Position numbers and translations under genes: made by a program. DNA of 64,000 nucleotides. It comes from Bursaphelenchus xylophilus. Taxonomy: Eukaryota > Nematoda > Chromadorea > Rhabditida > Aphelenchoididae. The notes beneath the pieces were generated by a model. It had not been told where the DNA came from. It searched no databases and was given only the letters and a program-made list of their open reading frames with translations. The stretch covers positions 4,774,001 through 4,838,000 of the forward strand of contig CAJFCV020000002.1 of the NCBI GenBank assembly GCA_904066235.2. Direction: 5' to 3'. Numbering within the stretch: position 1 is the stretch's first letter; each line of letters opens with the position of its first letter. Shown one piece after another: positions 23,336 to 37,065 of this stretch.

Positions 23336-25089
23336 TCAAAGTAATTTCTGTTCGACGATTTCGAAGAGGATTCGTCGCCGGAATTCGGGCATATGGCGCT
23401 GGCTGAAGTTGATGGGCGCTCGGCGAGAGACGTATTCGCCCATGCGGCAGGTGAAGACGCCGCAATCGAAGCCATTCATCTGTTTTGGAACGTCCTTTAA
23501 ACAAAAAAAGTTTTTTTTCAGTTCTTCGGCAGGGTTAAATCCCTATTTTAATATCAAAACCCGGTCAGACCTACCTCCTTGCTGATGATTATAATGTCTT
23601 CGGACCTCAGATGACCTCCTGGATGTTTTGTTTCAAATTCGGTAATGAGGTAATCACTAAAAATACGTTTAATGTATTTACATTACACATGAAAATCTAA
23701 AAAGCCTATTTTAATCCGGTTCTCGTTCAAAAATAGTTCGCCCACTCAAACGATCGACAAAAACAAGTCGTCTATCATATTTGAAAGGCCTTCAAACTCT
23801 ATTTGTTTACATTTTCACTTCTTTTTCCCTCAAATTCAACCTCAAATCCCCGTTTCAAAACTCACCGCAGGACTTTTAGATGGGAAAATCCATCGGATCG
23901 CATGGAATCCAGGAAACGCAACGTATTTGAACCACATTCGTAAACCTGGAACCACATTATTCTTCATTTAAAACTATTTTAATCTCATAATTGGCATAAA
24001 TAACTTACAGCTAAGCACCAGTGACAGTTGCCCAGATTGAGCGGGAACAGGATGATATCATAGTTAAAGATATTTAAATTCTTTGTCCATCTTTTTACAC
24101 GACTATGACCACCGCGGGAGACGGATTGAAAGAAATAAGTAGGGAAGGAGTACACCTGAAGGATGGATAATATAGAGCAATATAAAAAATTGATCCAAAA
24201 TGCAAAAACGACTTAAAAATTATCCTTGACTGACAGAAGACCTAAATTTCGATCACACAAAAAATTTAACTTACTTTAGGATATCCATGACTTTTTTCGG
24301 ACCTTTCTGATATCAACGAGAAGTAGAAGTTAATAATTTCGTCGTTCAGCCAGCCATGGTTGTCCAATTTTATCAGATCTTTTCTAGCCAAATGAATATT
24401 GAACTTTGAAGAAAAAACTTCATTCGGATCTTTGTAGGGATCCCAAATGACGTCACATAGTTCTTGAGCTCGTCTTGGAAGGACTAGAAAAATATAAATA
24501 TACAGTTTCATTATCTCACCTGGGAAATCTTCAACACCGGGAACAAGATCAACTTTGGTCTTAACGCCTTCCAAGGAGAGTTTGGACCTTAATCCTTCGA
24601 TCAACGAGGTCAGAGAAGACTGGGATTTCCTTCTTTGCCGAAGATTGAAATCAGTGGTGTGTTCGACACTCCGAAGTTTTAAATCCATCATAGATCGGTC
24701 AAATCGGAACCTAAACTCATAAAGAATAACACGAGAAACCAACTTACTCTTCATCTTCTGACCCAATATTATACGTGCTCCTAGACCTGTCCAAGGATGT
24801 CGAAGAACATGGAGAATCGAGGTCCTCCAGATAACTTGGCATCGTACGACGCTGAACACAGCTTTATATTAATATTTCAATCATATTTATCTCAAAGAGC
24901 CAAAAAAAAAAACAAAATATTAAATTAAGACATAAAAATCTCATGGATACCATAAAAATGACAAGTTACTTTCGAATTTCGTCATTCAAAATCACATACA
25001 AGTAAAAACGGAATGTTACTTACCCTTGACCTCGGCGTGGAGCCAAAAACCCGTTTCAACATGTACTTCATACCCGTATTTTCACCCAT
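23336..25089 (-). CDS. ulp-1: SUMO-specific cysteine protease, Ulp1/SENP family
   Basis: Eight exons in transcript order: 25089-25024, 24851-24748, 24710-24520, 24483-24275, 24155-24009, 23945-23866, 23656-23575, 23494-23336; 345 aa. The family (C48) matures SUMO and removes it from nuclear proteins. The catalytic domain starts near FNIHLARKDLIKLDNHGWLN and DEIINFYFSL. Catalytic residues are visible: His in HWCLA (about residue 235), Asp 17 residues later in FLDSM (about 252), the Gln/Asn-containing KQMNGFDCGVFTC with Cys near 304, and the end HMPEFRRRILFEIVEQKLL. The N-terminal ~140 residues are Ser/Arg-rich and variable, as in SENPs. The start at 25089 lies 8 nt after a TTTTTCGTAG acceptor, so the mRNA is probably trans-spliced. 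MSH2 ends only 188 bp upstream on the same strand. Confidence 0.93.
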
Positions 25090-25105
25090 TTCGAAGCCTA
25101 CGAAA
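25090..25105 (-). promoter_or_regulatory. Candidate trans-splice acceptor for the SUMO protease
   Basis: On the minus strand a pyrimidine-rich run ends TTTTTTCGTAG, with AG at 25099-25098, 8 nt before the ATG. No matching upstream donor exon is evident within the 188-bp MSH2-protease spacer, so spliced-leader addition (as at a downstream operon gene) is the simplest reading. The upstream hydrophobic frame is best explained by this pyrimidine tract. Confidence 0.55.
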
Positions 25106-25277
25106 AAATAGTAAACCAAGAATAAAATCAACAGTGCCGCTGAGAAGAACAATAACATTCGGAGCCGAACATCACCGGAGGGTTCAACCAAAAAAATCTC
25201 GAGGAAAAAATAAAATTTATGCCAAATATTTTGAAAGAATGTTTTCGTTGTGAGACCATATTATATTATTCATCGGG

Positions 25278-27563
25278 CTATTCTTCGTAGTTCTGCAGGG
25301 CGAATCTGATTCGTTCGACGTTCATTCCGTTAAAGGACATAAGGAGTTTTCTTGCTTCGTTCTCAGCATCAGATTTTTCAAGGCTTTTGAGGGTTGTTTC
25401 GGCTTCCTGAACATGAATAATGTAAATAAACGGCCGTGAGTCACGCAATTTTGATTTATATAGGAAAATTCATCGAAATACAAGCTCAACGCTCATAAAT
25501 TTGAATTTAAAAACTAAAAATTTATATAAGGAACCCGAAAATAAACGTTATATTACCTGAACGACATCTTCGGGGAAGTTGACCATCTTGGCGATGGTGA
25601 TTCCAAACGATCTCTCAGTGACCCCAGGAGAGAACTGATAGAGTAAAGTAATAGTATCACCATCTTCACTGACATCAGCCTTCAAATTCATTACATTTTC
25701 CGGGTAATGGTAAGACAAATAGGCCATCTCGTGGAAATGGGTGGCGAAGATGCAAAAACTTTTCAGTCTAGTCACAATATCCCTAAAATATCAGTAATCA
25801 TCTCTCTATCAGTCCATAACTTACTCAGCAATCGCCCAAGCCAGCCCGAATCCATCGTAAGTAGTAGTTCCCCGGCCCAATTCATCAATTATAATAAAGG
25901 AATTAGAGGTGGCCTTGTCCAAAATAACTGCACAATCGGTCATTTCAGACATGAAAGTGGAGACTCCTTTGAATTGGCAATCTCCAGCGCCGACCCGAGT
26001 GAAGAGTCCATCAAAAACTGAGAGCCTCGCGGAATCACACGGAACAAAACATCCGATTTGAGCCAAGAGGACAGAAGTAGCTGCCGATCTCAGAAAAGTC
26101 GACTTCCCTCCCATGTTAGCGCCAGTCAAAACCATGAATTTCTTGTTATCCTTGAAGACAATGTCGTTGGGAATGTAGCAGGACGACTCCAATATCTTCT
26201 CCACAATCGGATGACGGCAATTTCTCAGTTCAAAGACATCAGTGCCTAAAGTAAGAAAACTAATATTGAAAATGGCATTCTTACCCATTTCTAACATCTC
26301 TGGACGGACGAAAGGGCTGACTGCGGTCGCTGAGACCACGGAAAAAGCAACAAGAACATCGATCGTGGCAAAAAGTTCGGTCAATTCGGAGAGTTCAATA
26401 GAATGCTCGGCTAAAATAAGGTCATCAAATTAATATTTTAGATATCAAGCCCATATTTTTGTGCCCATAGGTTAAGATACGGGCCTATAACCTCAACAAG
26501 AACATAAATTTCATACCTGACTGTTTCATGATGTCAGTTGTGAGGTCTTTTTGAGCTTGCTCATAGTCTTTAACAGCATCAGCAAACTCCTTATTAAGCG
26601 CTTCCATTCGGCTGTTGACAAAATACACTCCTCCGCCCTTCTTCGTATTCAAAATTGTCACACTTGCATTTCTGATCTCTTTTTCCGACTAAAAACTAAA
26701 ACTTTTATCATAAATGACATCACTAACGAAATTCCAATAGAAAACCCATACCTTCAATGTAACTTTCATGTAATATCCGTCATTGGGGTCGCACTCAACT
26801 TTAATCGCATCACTGTCAATCTCTTCCGATAAAGAATTTGCGATTTTTTCAGCTCTGGAATGAATTTTATCAAGAACGCTGTTGAGCTGCCGAAGATTCT
26901 CATCAGATTCAGGTTTGATTCGGTAAATCTGAGATACGGGATCTTGTTCGACATTATTTTCAATCAACTCTTCGAGGTTTCCAAGTTTGTCTTTCAGAAC
27001 GAGAAGAGGTTCCTGAAAGGTCAAATGTCATAAAATTTTCGGCCCAAACTGATTGATCAAGCTTCTAGAAGATCATCCAAGCCTAAATAAAGACACAAGA
27101 AATAATAAAAAACCCACGGTGACCATCTTGATAACACTTTCATTGTCTCTGTGATTGTCAAACGCATCCACAACGGGATTGATCATTTTGCATGCCCGAT
27201 AAATGCGATAAACATCCTCCAAATTAGCGGACTCCGTCCCCAACTTCTTATTTACAGCGCAAATATCAGGATACTGCCTCAAATAGTTATTGTACAGCTG
27301 TTCTCGGCATTCAACATCTTCCACCAGGATCTCGACTAGATCATGCCTTCGATTAATCTCGTTCAGATCATCCAACGGTTCCAGAAGCCAGTCACCTAAA
27401 GAAAAAGTAAGAATGAGTTGAAAAACTTACGAAGCAACTTTTTTCCTTGAGTGGTTCGACATTCGTTGAGATAATTGTATAAAGTGAGGCCTCCAGCAGC
27501 AGAGAACTCGGTGGACAGGTCAAAGATCTCGAGACAGGTTAGAGCGGCTTCTTCTAGCTTCAT
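25278..27563 (-). CDS. msh-2: DNA mismatch repair ATPase MSH2, N-terminally short
   Basis: Eight exons in transcript order: 27563-27431, 27395-27118, 27012-26752, 26688-26517, 26410-26285, 26245-25825, 25782-25557, 25406-25278; 581 aa. MSH2 pairs with MSH6 or MSH3 to recognise mismatches. The model begins MKLEEAALTCLEIFDL, equivalent to about residue 320 of human MSH2. It contains the lever and clamp region, Walker A TGANMGGKSTFLR, the segment QFKGVSTFMSEM, Walker B with the signature IIIDELGRGTTTYDGFGLAW, and ATHFHEMAYL. The mismatch-binding domain and connector (about 320 residues) are missing. The in-frame codon two before the first ATG is TGA, no good acceptor precedes the ATG, and only 486 bp separate it from the divergent ArfGAP gene. 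Either this is a shortened protein, or N-terminal exons lie elsewhere or were missed. Confidence 0.9.
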
Positions 27564-28042
27564 TATTGGTCAAATTGTTAGTTAGAAAGGCAAAATGATA
27601 TTGCACTTGGTTCAAACTTTGCAAATCCCGGGTTTTCTATTTTATTGCCGCCAGCTGCGCCCACGATTTCGCAAAATGTATAGACATCTTACACGAACTG
27701 AAAAATATTTTTCTATAACCAAACTATTTGGAGTTTATATGTCGTAAAATGCACTCTGAAGATATATCAGGTGATAAATAAATTATTTTGAATCAAATCT
27801 TTGTCATTTATGTTACACTTGGCCGTTTATATTACACTTACCACACCGCCTTGAAAAGATTGCCTGATTTGTGGCATAATGCCAAGATAACGTTGTATAA
27901 TAATGTGCGATGTGGAATTCTGATGTCTAGAGAAAAGACGTCTGCGAGTGGTGGTAGCATCAGATAACTTTTTTCCTCCTCCTTTGGTTTGGGTTTTTCG
28001 CTTGCGTTGGAGCGGATATCGACATTCAATCCCCGATTTCAG
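27564..28042. other. Divergent promoter region MSH2 / ArfGAP
   Basis: This 479-bp head-to-head spacer holds a GCTGCGCCCACGA element at about 27,652-27,664 and two TTACACTT motif copies (27.81 and 27.83 kb). A strong minus-strand donor-like site (GTAAGTGTAAT) is at about 27,841, after an open stretch of about 60 codons (27.85-28.03 kb) rich in basic residues. That stretch could be an unrecognised upstream MSH2 exon, but it shows no similarity to MSH2 domains. Confidence 0.4.
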
Positions 28043-28049
28043 GTTCTCA

Positions 28050-30335
<2,286 letters not shown>

Positions 30336-31037
30336 CGAGACGAGCGGCTTGAATGTGATGTGTAATATCCCGAAAGGTGGTCGAGTCGATGCCCTCTGTC
30401 CCCTGCTTCTCTATCCCTAACCTTTCCCCGCCCCAGGGCATAATACGAAGACCGTCTTACTGTGATATAAATTTTGTTTCAGGACTAAAACAAGATGGAA
30501 TTTACAAAAATTTTTTTCTTTTTTTTTTGAGATTGTGCTAAAAAAGGAGGAGTGTTCTCGGAAGGCAGGTGGAATTGTTAAAGTAATCCCCTCATGACTC
30601 CTATTTTGACATTCTAAAAGGCAACATTCCTCGCCCCACATGATCCCAATCTGCTAATTAACTGTAATTACAGCTGGAAATTTGATAGGCCTTTTTTAAT
30701 TAGAGTCCAAATAGACCACTAAAACATGTTCAACATCCCCCATTCCCCACTCTGAAAACACTCCGCTCTCTCCGACCATTATTTTTATCCTATTTTTATT
30801 CATAATTTATATTGTAGAGCAGAGAAATAAAGTATAAAATAATCAATTGTACTGGCCAAGATGTGGTTGTAAAAGTAGATTTGTAGACAGTACTCTTACA
30901 TTCCTGATATGTCTCTTTTGATAATCTGTTTGTCGGTTTATACTCGTCGAAGGTTTCTTGGGGAAATTCCTCAAATCTTTGCAGTTTTTGGTGAACTTTG
31001 TCGATGAATTGATGGGTTCCATCGATGAAAAGTCTAT
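30336..31037. other. Convergent 3' spacer
   Basis: This 700-bp spacer lies between convergent genes. A minus-strand open frame of 81 codons (30796-31041) overlaps the GPCR stop codon out of frame and has no family similarity. It is more likely 3'UTR. Nothing else is recognised. Confidence 0.45.
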
Positions 31038-34000
31038 TCATACTGGTGCTGGATTAAGATACTCCCCTTGCATGATCATCACCTGTTCAGTGGGTATCGG
31101 AGTCTGAGTACACTCTCCGTTCCAACTGATCTGCTCCAGGAGGCGCTCTTCGGGCGCCAGTCGATGGACCGCCGACCTCTTGCTGACCGAGCGACGCACG
31201 AGGGCTTCGTGTTTCCAACTGAAATTAATTAACTTTGTTTCGAAGCCGGATTAGTCACAAGTTCATGAAGGGAGGGGCAGACATGCAATATAAGGAAGTA
31301 ATCGTAAGGAGGAAGGGAAATGACACTCTTTTCGGGTAATTTTATCACTCTGCTCCTTAATCCCGAATAATTGAAAGGCCAGGAATCCAAAGTTTGAAGG
31401 TTCAGGGGGGATTCCAGAAAATAAGTCATCTTTAGGAGATTACTTCTTTATTCCGCAACTAAAGCGCCGAATTTTTTTAGTGATTACAGTGAGGGACCTG
31501 ATCCAGTGGCAAAAAATGTATCATTTTGCATCCGGGAAGTATCAAAAATGTGGCAAAATGTCTTCCTCGCCAACTAAAAAACTTCGTTTTGAACTGCGCG
31601 CCCTTTCCCTCACAAAAAGAATGGGCGCTTTTGAAATCGGAGTTTTTTCGCTTCTAGAGGGAGGTATTTTGCTGCATTTTTGATACTTCCCGGATGCAAA
31701 ATCATACATTTTTTTGCCACTGGATCAGGTCCGCCACTGTAGCATTCAGCCCAGTTATCTCAAGACTAAAAGAACAATTTCGAAAAACTGAGTAACCAAA
31801 TGCATCAGCATGACGTATTTTCTGGAAATTTGCGGGAAACTTGAGATTTGAACTAATGGTTTTTTGCTGAAAATATATTCCTGACGTTGTGTTTTATATG
31901 CATAATCATTCCAAATAATGGCTCCAAAAATTTATGCAAATTGTTTTGTCGAGATGATGCGGCAGTCCAGCGACCACAGAGACCTCGGCAGTGTCACGTA
32001 ACGGGGATAATTAACCCCTCTCAACCGCGGCCGATCTGTGATGCGGAAAGGGAGCATGAATTAATTAAGCCCGTCGAAAAAACTTTCGCTTCGGATATTA
32101 TAGTAGGGCTTCTGTAGAGCAAAAAACAAATCGCTCGAGCGAGACGTCGCGCGTTCTGCCTCGGGGTCTAAATGCCGCGGTAAATAAACACATCTTTCCG
32201 ACTTAATTTGAGGGCTTTTGGCATTTTTTTGTTATTCATTTGATCGATTCCAAATTTTGGACCCGAGGCTAACATAAATAATAAAAAGAGAGCCCAGGAA
32301 TGCGGGAAGAGCGGGCTTTCGATGCATGGGTAATGCCGCTTACCGTCCACAAGTCCGCACGCACTCACTCCAGCCACTGAAAATGTCGCGGATTTGAGCG
32401 TCGACTTCGGGGATCCGCAGCGAGTAGATGAGCGGGTTCAGCAGCGATTTGCCCAGAATAAACGACAGCTGGATGCAGCTGAAGAGGAACAGGACTCGGA
32501 AACGCTGTTCTCGCAGCAAATCACAGGTGTTGCAGGTGATTGTGAAGTGGATTGTAGCCGGCGCCCAGCCCACAAAGAAACTGGAGCAGATCAAAATCGC
32601 GGTCCACAGGGTTTTGTTCTCGCGGGTCATGCGGTTTTGGGCCGACTTCGAACGCCATTTTGCACTTTGAGTACGAAGCATACAGAGCTGAAAATTTAGG
32701 GTCAGTAAAGGGCATCAATTTTGACTGAAACTTCTCAAAAATACAATAAAAAACCGGACTGAAAGGACAGTCATTGCCAAGATTTGTTGAAAGTACCAAA
32801 ATAGTACAGTAAATGAACGCTACAATTTCGAAAAAAAGTGTAGTTTCTTTGTCATAAAAAGTGTTGAAAACTGTTTGATGATTGCCATACAATTTTGAGA
32901 AGAATAATCCAAATTACAAGAGAGGGCTTTTAAAACATTGTACTACTACGGTTGACTCCCACACTAAAAATGAATACGGGATGAACAATTATTTTTTTGA
33001 GCAAAGTTCGAAAAAGCTGTGGAAAAAACGATTTTTTCTTATTTTTTTACAAAAAAATAGTTTTTTTTTTCAAACAAAATTCGAAAAGTTATTGACAAAA
33101 AACGATTTTTTTCTTTTTCCGTCTCTCCTCATTTTACGCACTCTCTCGCCAAAAATCTTGAATATCTCCGCTCTCCATGGAAAGCATTAGCCAAAGTTTT
33201 TAGCCATTGAAATACGACCTATCTAAAGTTCAAAAATTCCAAATTTGAAGACAATCGGTTAGCAGAGTTTCAATAAAATTAAAAAAAAAATATTATTTAC
33301 TCACCAACTTGCTGTAGCAATACATGATCATCAAGAAGATGATCAACAACAGCACCGAGACGCTTGTTCTGAACACACGGGAGTGGTAGAATCGGACGTT
33401 ATAGCAGTTGTAAAACCCTTGATCTTCGAAGATCAAGCTTAAGGCAAAAAGAACGGTTAAGGGCAGAATCCATGCACCCAGACAAAGAACGAGGGCTGAA
33501 CAAATATTATTATTAGTCAGCAGTCAGTTTACAATCGGAAATTAAAAAGGAGTAGCACAAAAATTTAAAATTTAGTCTAATTTTAGATGTAAAGTAACAA
33601 GTAGTCATAATTTTTTACATAAAAACTAATTTTAAATTGTGAATTACGTAACCAACATAGTCTGAGGGCTGTAAAACAATCTTACCGATATTTTTGAGCA
33701 TTTTCTTGTTACTGTGAGGTCGCACAATACTGATATAATGATGGGCCGCGATTAGAAGCAATTGCAAAGTTCCGGTGATCAGACCCCCCGTTCTCAGCAT
33801 TTCCAGCAGCAGAGAGAAGCAGGGATTCACCGCCGTTCCTTGGACGGTCGGCAGATAGCTGTTGTAGAGCAGGGAACAGGCCACAATCGAGCTTGTCCAC
33901 ATATCTGACACGGTCAGAGAGAGGATCAAGGTGACCGTCGCATTCCGAACTTTTGTCCCCCTTAGGGCCCAGATCACAACCCCGTTGGCAAGGACGGCGA

Positions 34001-34491
34001 AACAGCTGATTAGAAGGAACACCGGGATCACTATCTGATACATCTGCAAAAATTATATTATACTTGATATCAGAAAGTAAAAAAGTGGTTAAAAATGGGG
34101 AATACTATAAGAATTTAAGAGTAGAACTACTTTTTATGGGGTAGAATGTCATATTACAACATTTTGAATCAAGTATAACCAAAAAAATTAGTTATATTAC
34201 ACTTGTCATCAAAATTTAAAAACAAAAAAAATAGTAAAACAATCTTAAAGGCCACTACTTTTTATCGTCTAAAGTAAAAATTTGTTATTTCTAGGCCTTC
34301 CTAGTGGGTTTTGATACACTGGAAACAATTTTATATTATACATGACACCAAACTTTCAATATTAAAAAATAGTAAAACCCTTAGGAAATAGAACTTTTTA
34401 TAGGATTAAAACTCACCTGAATCCTGTATTCGACCAATTGCTCCACCCCACTCATATTACTACCCGACATGGTCGTATTTACAGTCGACAT
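31038..34491 (-). CDS. Class A GPCR, orphan
   Basis: Five exons in transcript order: 34491-34417, 34043-33686, 33495-33305, 32687-32344, 31218-31038; 382 aa, all junctions in phase. Seen: N-terminal glycosylation sites (NTT, NMS); TM1 IPVFLLISCFAVLANGVVIW; TM2 ILSLTVSDMW; TM3 ending AAHHYISIVRP (H-H-Y in place of DRY); TM5 SVLLLIIFLMIMYCYSKL; TM6 LICSSFFVGWAPATIHF; TM7 LLNPLIYSLRIPEVDAQIRD. Family-level assignment (peptide, amine or lipid ligand) is not possible by eye. The cytoplasmic tail is on a separate exon after a 1,125-bp intron that contains a MITE. Short AT-rich introns near the 5' end contain three copies of the TATATTACACTTG motif. Confidence 0.85.
31487..31739. mobile_element. Tc1/mariner-like MITE (253 bp) in GPCR intron
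   Basis: Long inverted repeats begin CAGTGAGGGACCTGATCCAG on the left and, on the complementary strand of the right end, CAGTGGCGGACCTGATCCAG. They stay about 95% matched for more than 60 bp, and pairing continues weakly to about 80 bp. The element is flanked by TA on both sides (31485-31486 and 31740-31741), the target duplication used by Tc1/mariner transposases, and CAGTG is a typical Tc1-type terminus. No coding sequence is present. Confidence 0.85.
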
Positions 34492-37065
34492 TCCATCCAA
34501 AAAGACTTCTTTCTCACAACATAACTGAAAAAATTGCGATTACTAATCCCAAAATACGAAGTAAATGCGTACACCGATTAAATTAATTACTGGACATAAA
34601 CCCGCCACCTCGTCAACACGTTGATAATGTAACATCCTAGTGCGAGGATTATATTGTACTAGGCATTTGATGAATCTTATGCATGAATGAAGCCGAGAAT
34701 GGGGAAAAAGTAAAGAAAAGAAAGAACATCCCGGTGAGATGAAGATTGTAATTTGGGCGGTATCTGTAGGTTAACTATGAATAAAATACGACGTTTTTAT
34801 GATCTCTGTTAATGATCATTAGGCATCGAAAGGGCTTACTAAAAGATTTTGAATGGAAATTGAATAGAATTTTTTATGCATTAATCCTTCTATTCACTAA
34901 AAAAAAGGCAATTGTTACATAAAGAAACAGAAAATCAAGATTAAAAAATATATCTTTTTATCGTATAAAATGTCGCCCATGTCAAACAACTGCAAAAAAT
35001 GAATCCTGCACCCCCAAGAAACAGCGTTTTTATAGACGGCAAAAATGTATTCTGGTCGTGGGTTACACATAATTCTAAATCATCATTACCACTCATCCCA
35101 TAAACAAGTAATGTAAACAATGTTATGTCTACAAGCAGCTAGGAAATTGGCCAAGTCTAGTTCCTCATGTATATTCACATAGATGCATAAAAATGAGGAA
35201 AATACTGCAGTTAGCAGGAACACGGTAATAATATATAATATATTACTACTAAACAAGTAAAGTACGTAATCAGATCAGACATTCGCTATAATATGCAAAT
35301 TGCTGGAAGTGCTGGGAAGGGGGAACTTCACGGGAATTTAAGATGCAAATCGAGGCCTGAAAGAAACTTTTTCTTATACATAATAGCTGATGTTAAACTG
35401 GAAAAATGTACCTGAAGATGCTGGTCAACTGTAAAGTAATAATAAGTGAAACGCAAAACAAAATCAAAAAAATTGCATACAGATTGTATTACACATAAGC
35501 ACACATCACTTCACCGATTTATGACAAAATAAAGCCCCAAAATGCCCTGAGGTTTCGGTGAAATCCTTCGATATGTCTGTTAATTCGTTTTTCGGAAGAA
35601 TATCCTTGTCCCATTTACACCTAATTATACCTTTTACACCCAATCGAGTCATTTACACCGACTCTTCACACCGCCCATTTCCGTCGTTTCGGCCGCCCCC
35701 CGGGCATCTCGGCCGTTCCGTTTCAGCGAATGCGGCAAAGAACGACGGCACCGATTACAGGGTTAATCGCCGCAGGGGATTAGAGCGAATATGGTTGCAA
35801 TCCTTAATCCAGCCGCTAAAAAACAGACATAGCGTCAGCGAATGAATCGACCTACAATTACAGGCATTCCCAACTCACTTACAGTCATGAAAGAATGGGG
35901 TGACAACAGGTGTAAAAAGGCTCACAACTACATACTATGTACTGGAACAATTACAAGGTTGGCGGAACGGGAAATTGAGTTACTCGCACACGTTTCTCAA
36001 CGAATTGAGTTGACCCTATATGTGTAAACACTCTGCCCAAAACGTAGGTCAGACTTTACAATGAACGGGGGCAAGGGGAATCGCGTGATGACTTTCAAAA
36101 AGGTGGCCTGAGTAGGTGATCAGTGTATGGCCTGAGGGCTTAAAAGAATTTATTCTTTTGCAAAACACTTGCCGACTAATAAGGGCACGGCATTATGCAA
36201 AAAATTATGGAAAATCGAAAATTTCAAAGGAAATTCCAGAAAATCGATCATCATGATTTTTTAGCAAACCGACAACGGCAAACATGGCAACAGAAATTGT
36301 TCATTTTGTAAGCACACCATAGTAAAACAAGGATATGAGGAAAATACAGTCACAAGTTTCATAATTATACATGTCATCATGACGGATTTTTAAAAATTTC
36401 TCCCTAAAACCTCAAAAAATGTAATAATTCCGAATGATTTTTTCGCCTTTATGTACTGGCATACCCTATCTTCTAATCAGATTTCATTTCATAAATTACA
36501 ATACGATGCCCAAGCCGTAAAGTAATTGTCATCCCCTAATCCCAAAAGGGGCATATATAATAGGCTCAAGCCCTGAGACTATAAGCCCCGAGCATTTTAA
36601 ATTACATCACCTCGCCTCCGGAAAGAAGTACGACCGGTTTGCGTACTCTAGCTGAACATATTATACCTAATGGGAGCTGGAGTTCCAAAAAACATCAACA
36701 AATGTGAGGGTGAGCCCTGTTTGCCGACGATAACTCGCCGTTTTCCTCCGAGTCGTGGACACTTGGCCATTGATTTCATACAAAATGCCAAGTTTCAAAG
36801 GGAAATTTGAGGAAATTGGAGGAAAAATTATATTACACATGACAAAATTTTGTTCCGCATGATAAAAACGGAAAGTCTAGAAGGTCAAAAAAGACCTCTG
36901 ATTAAATGTAGACAGCATAAAAATTGATGACATGTAACATAATGTCGTGTTTTAGTCAAGAGCACAATATTTTGCACAATAAACACTAAAAATAGGGTAG
37001 AAATTGTATTGTAGTGGGCAAAAGTGCTCCCAACTAGTACAAACGCCCGCTCGTAACTGTAAGAT

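Noticed and set aside
25110..25191. Possible N-terminal membrane anchor of the SUMO protease (LLFFSAALLILFLVYYFF)
   Set aside because: The hydrophobic stretch is encoded by the pyrimidine tract of the splice acceptor ending at 25098. The frame upstream starts at TTG, and an ATG 8 nt after the acceptor gives a normal SENP N-terminus.
30796..31041. 81-codon minus-strand frame overlapping the GPCR stop
   Set aside because: Starts at the ATGA overlap with the GPCR stop codon in another frame, with no splice signal or family similarity; read as 3'UTR.
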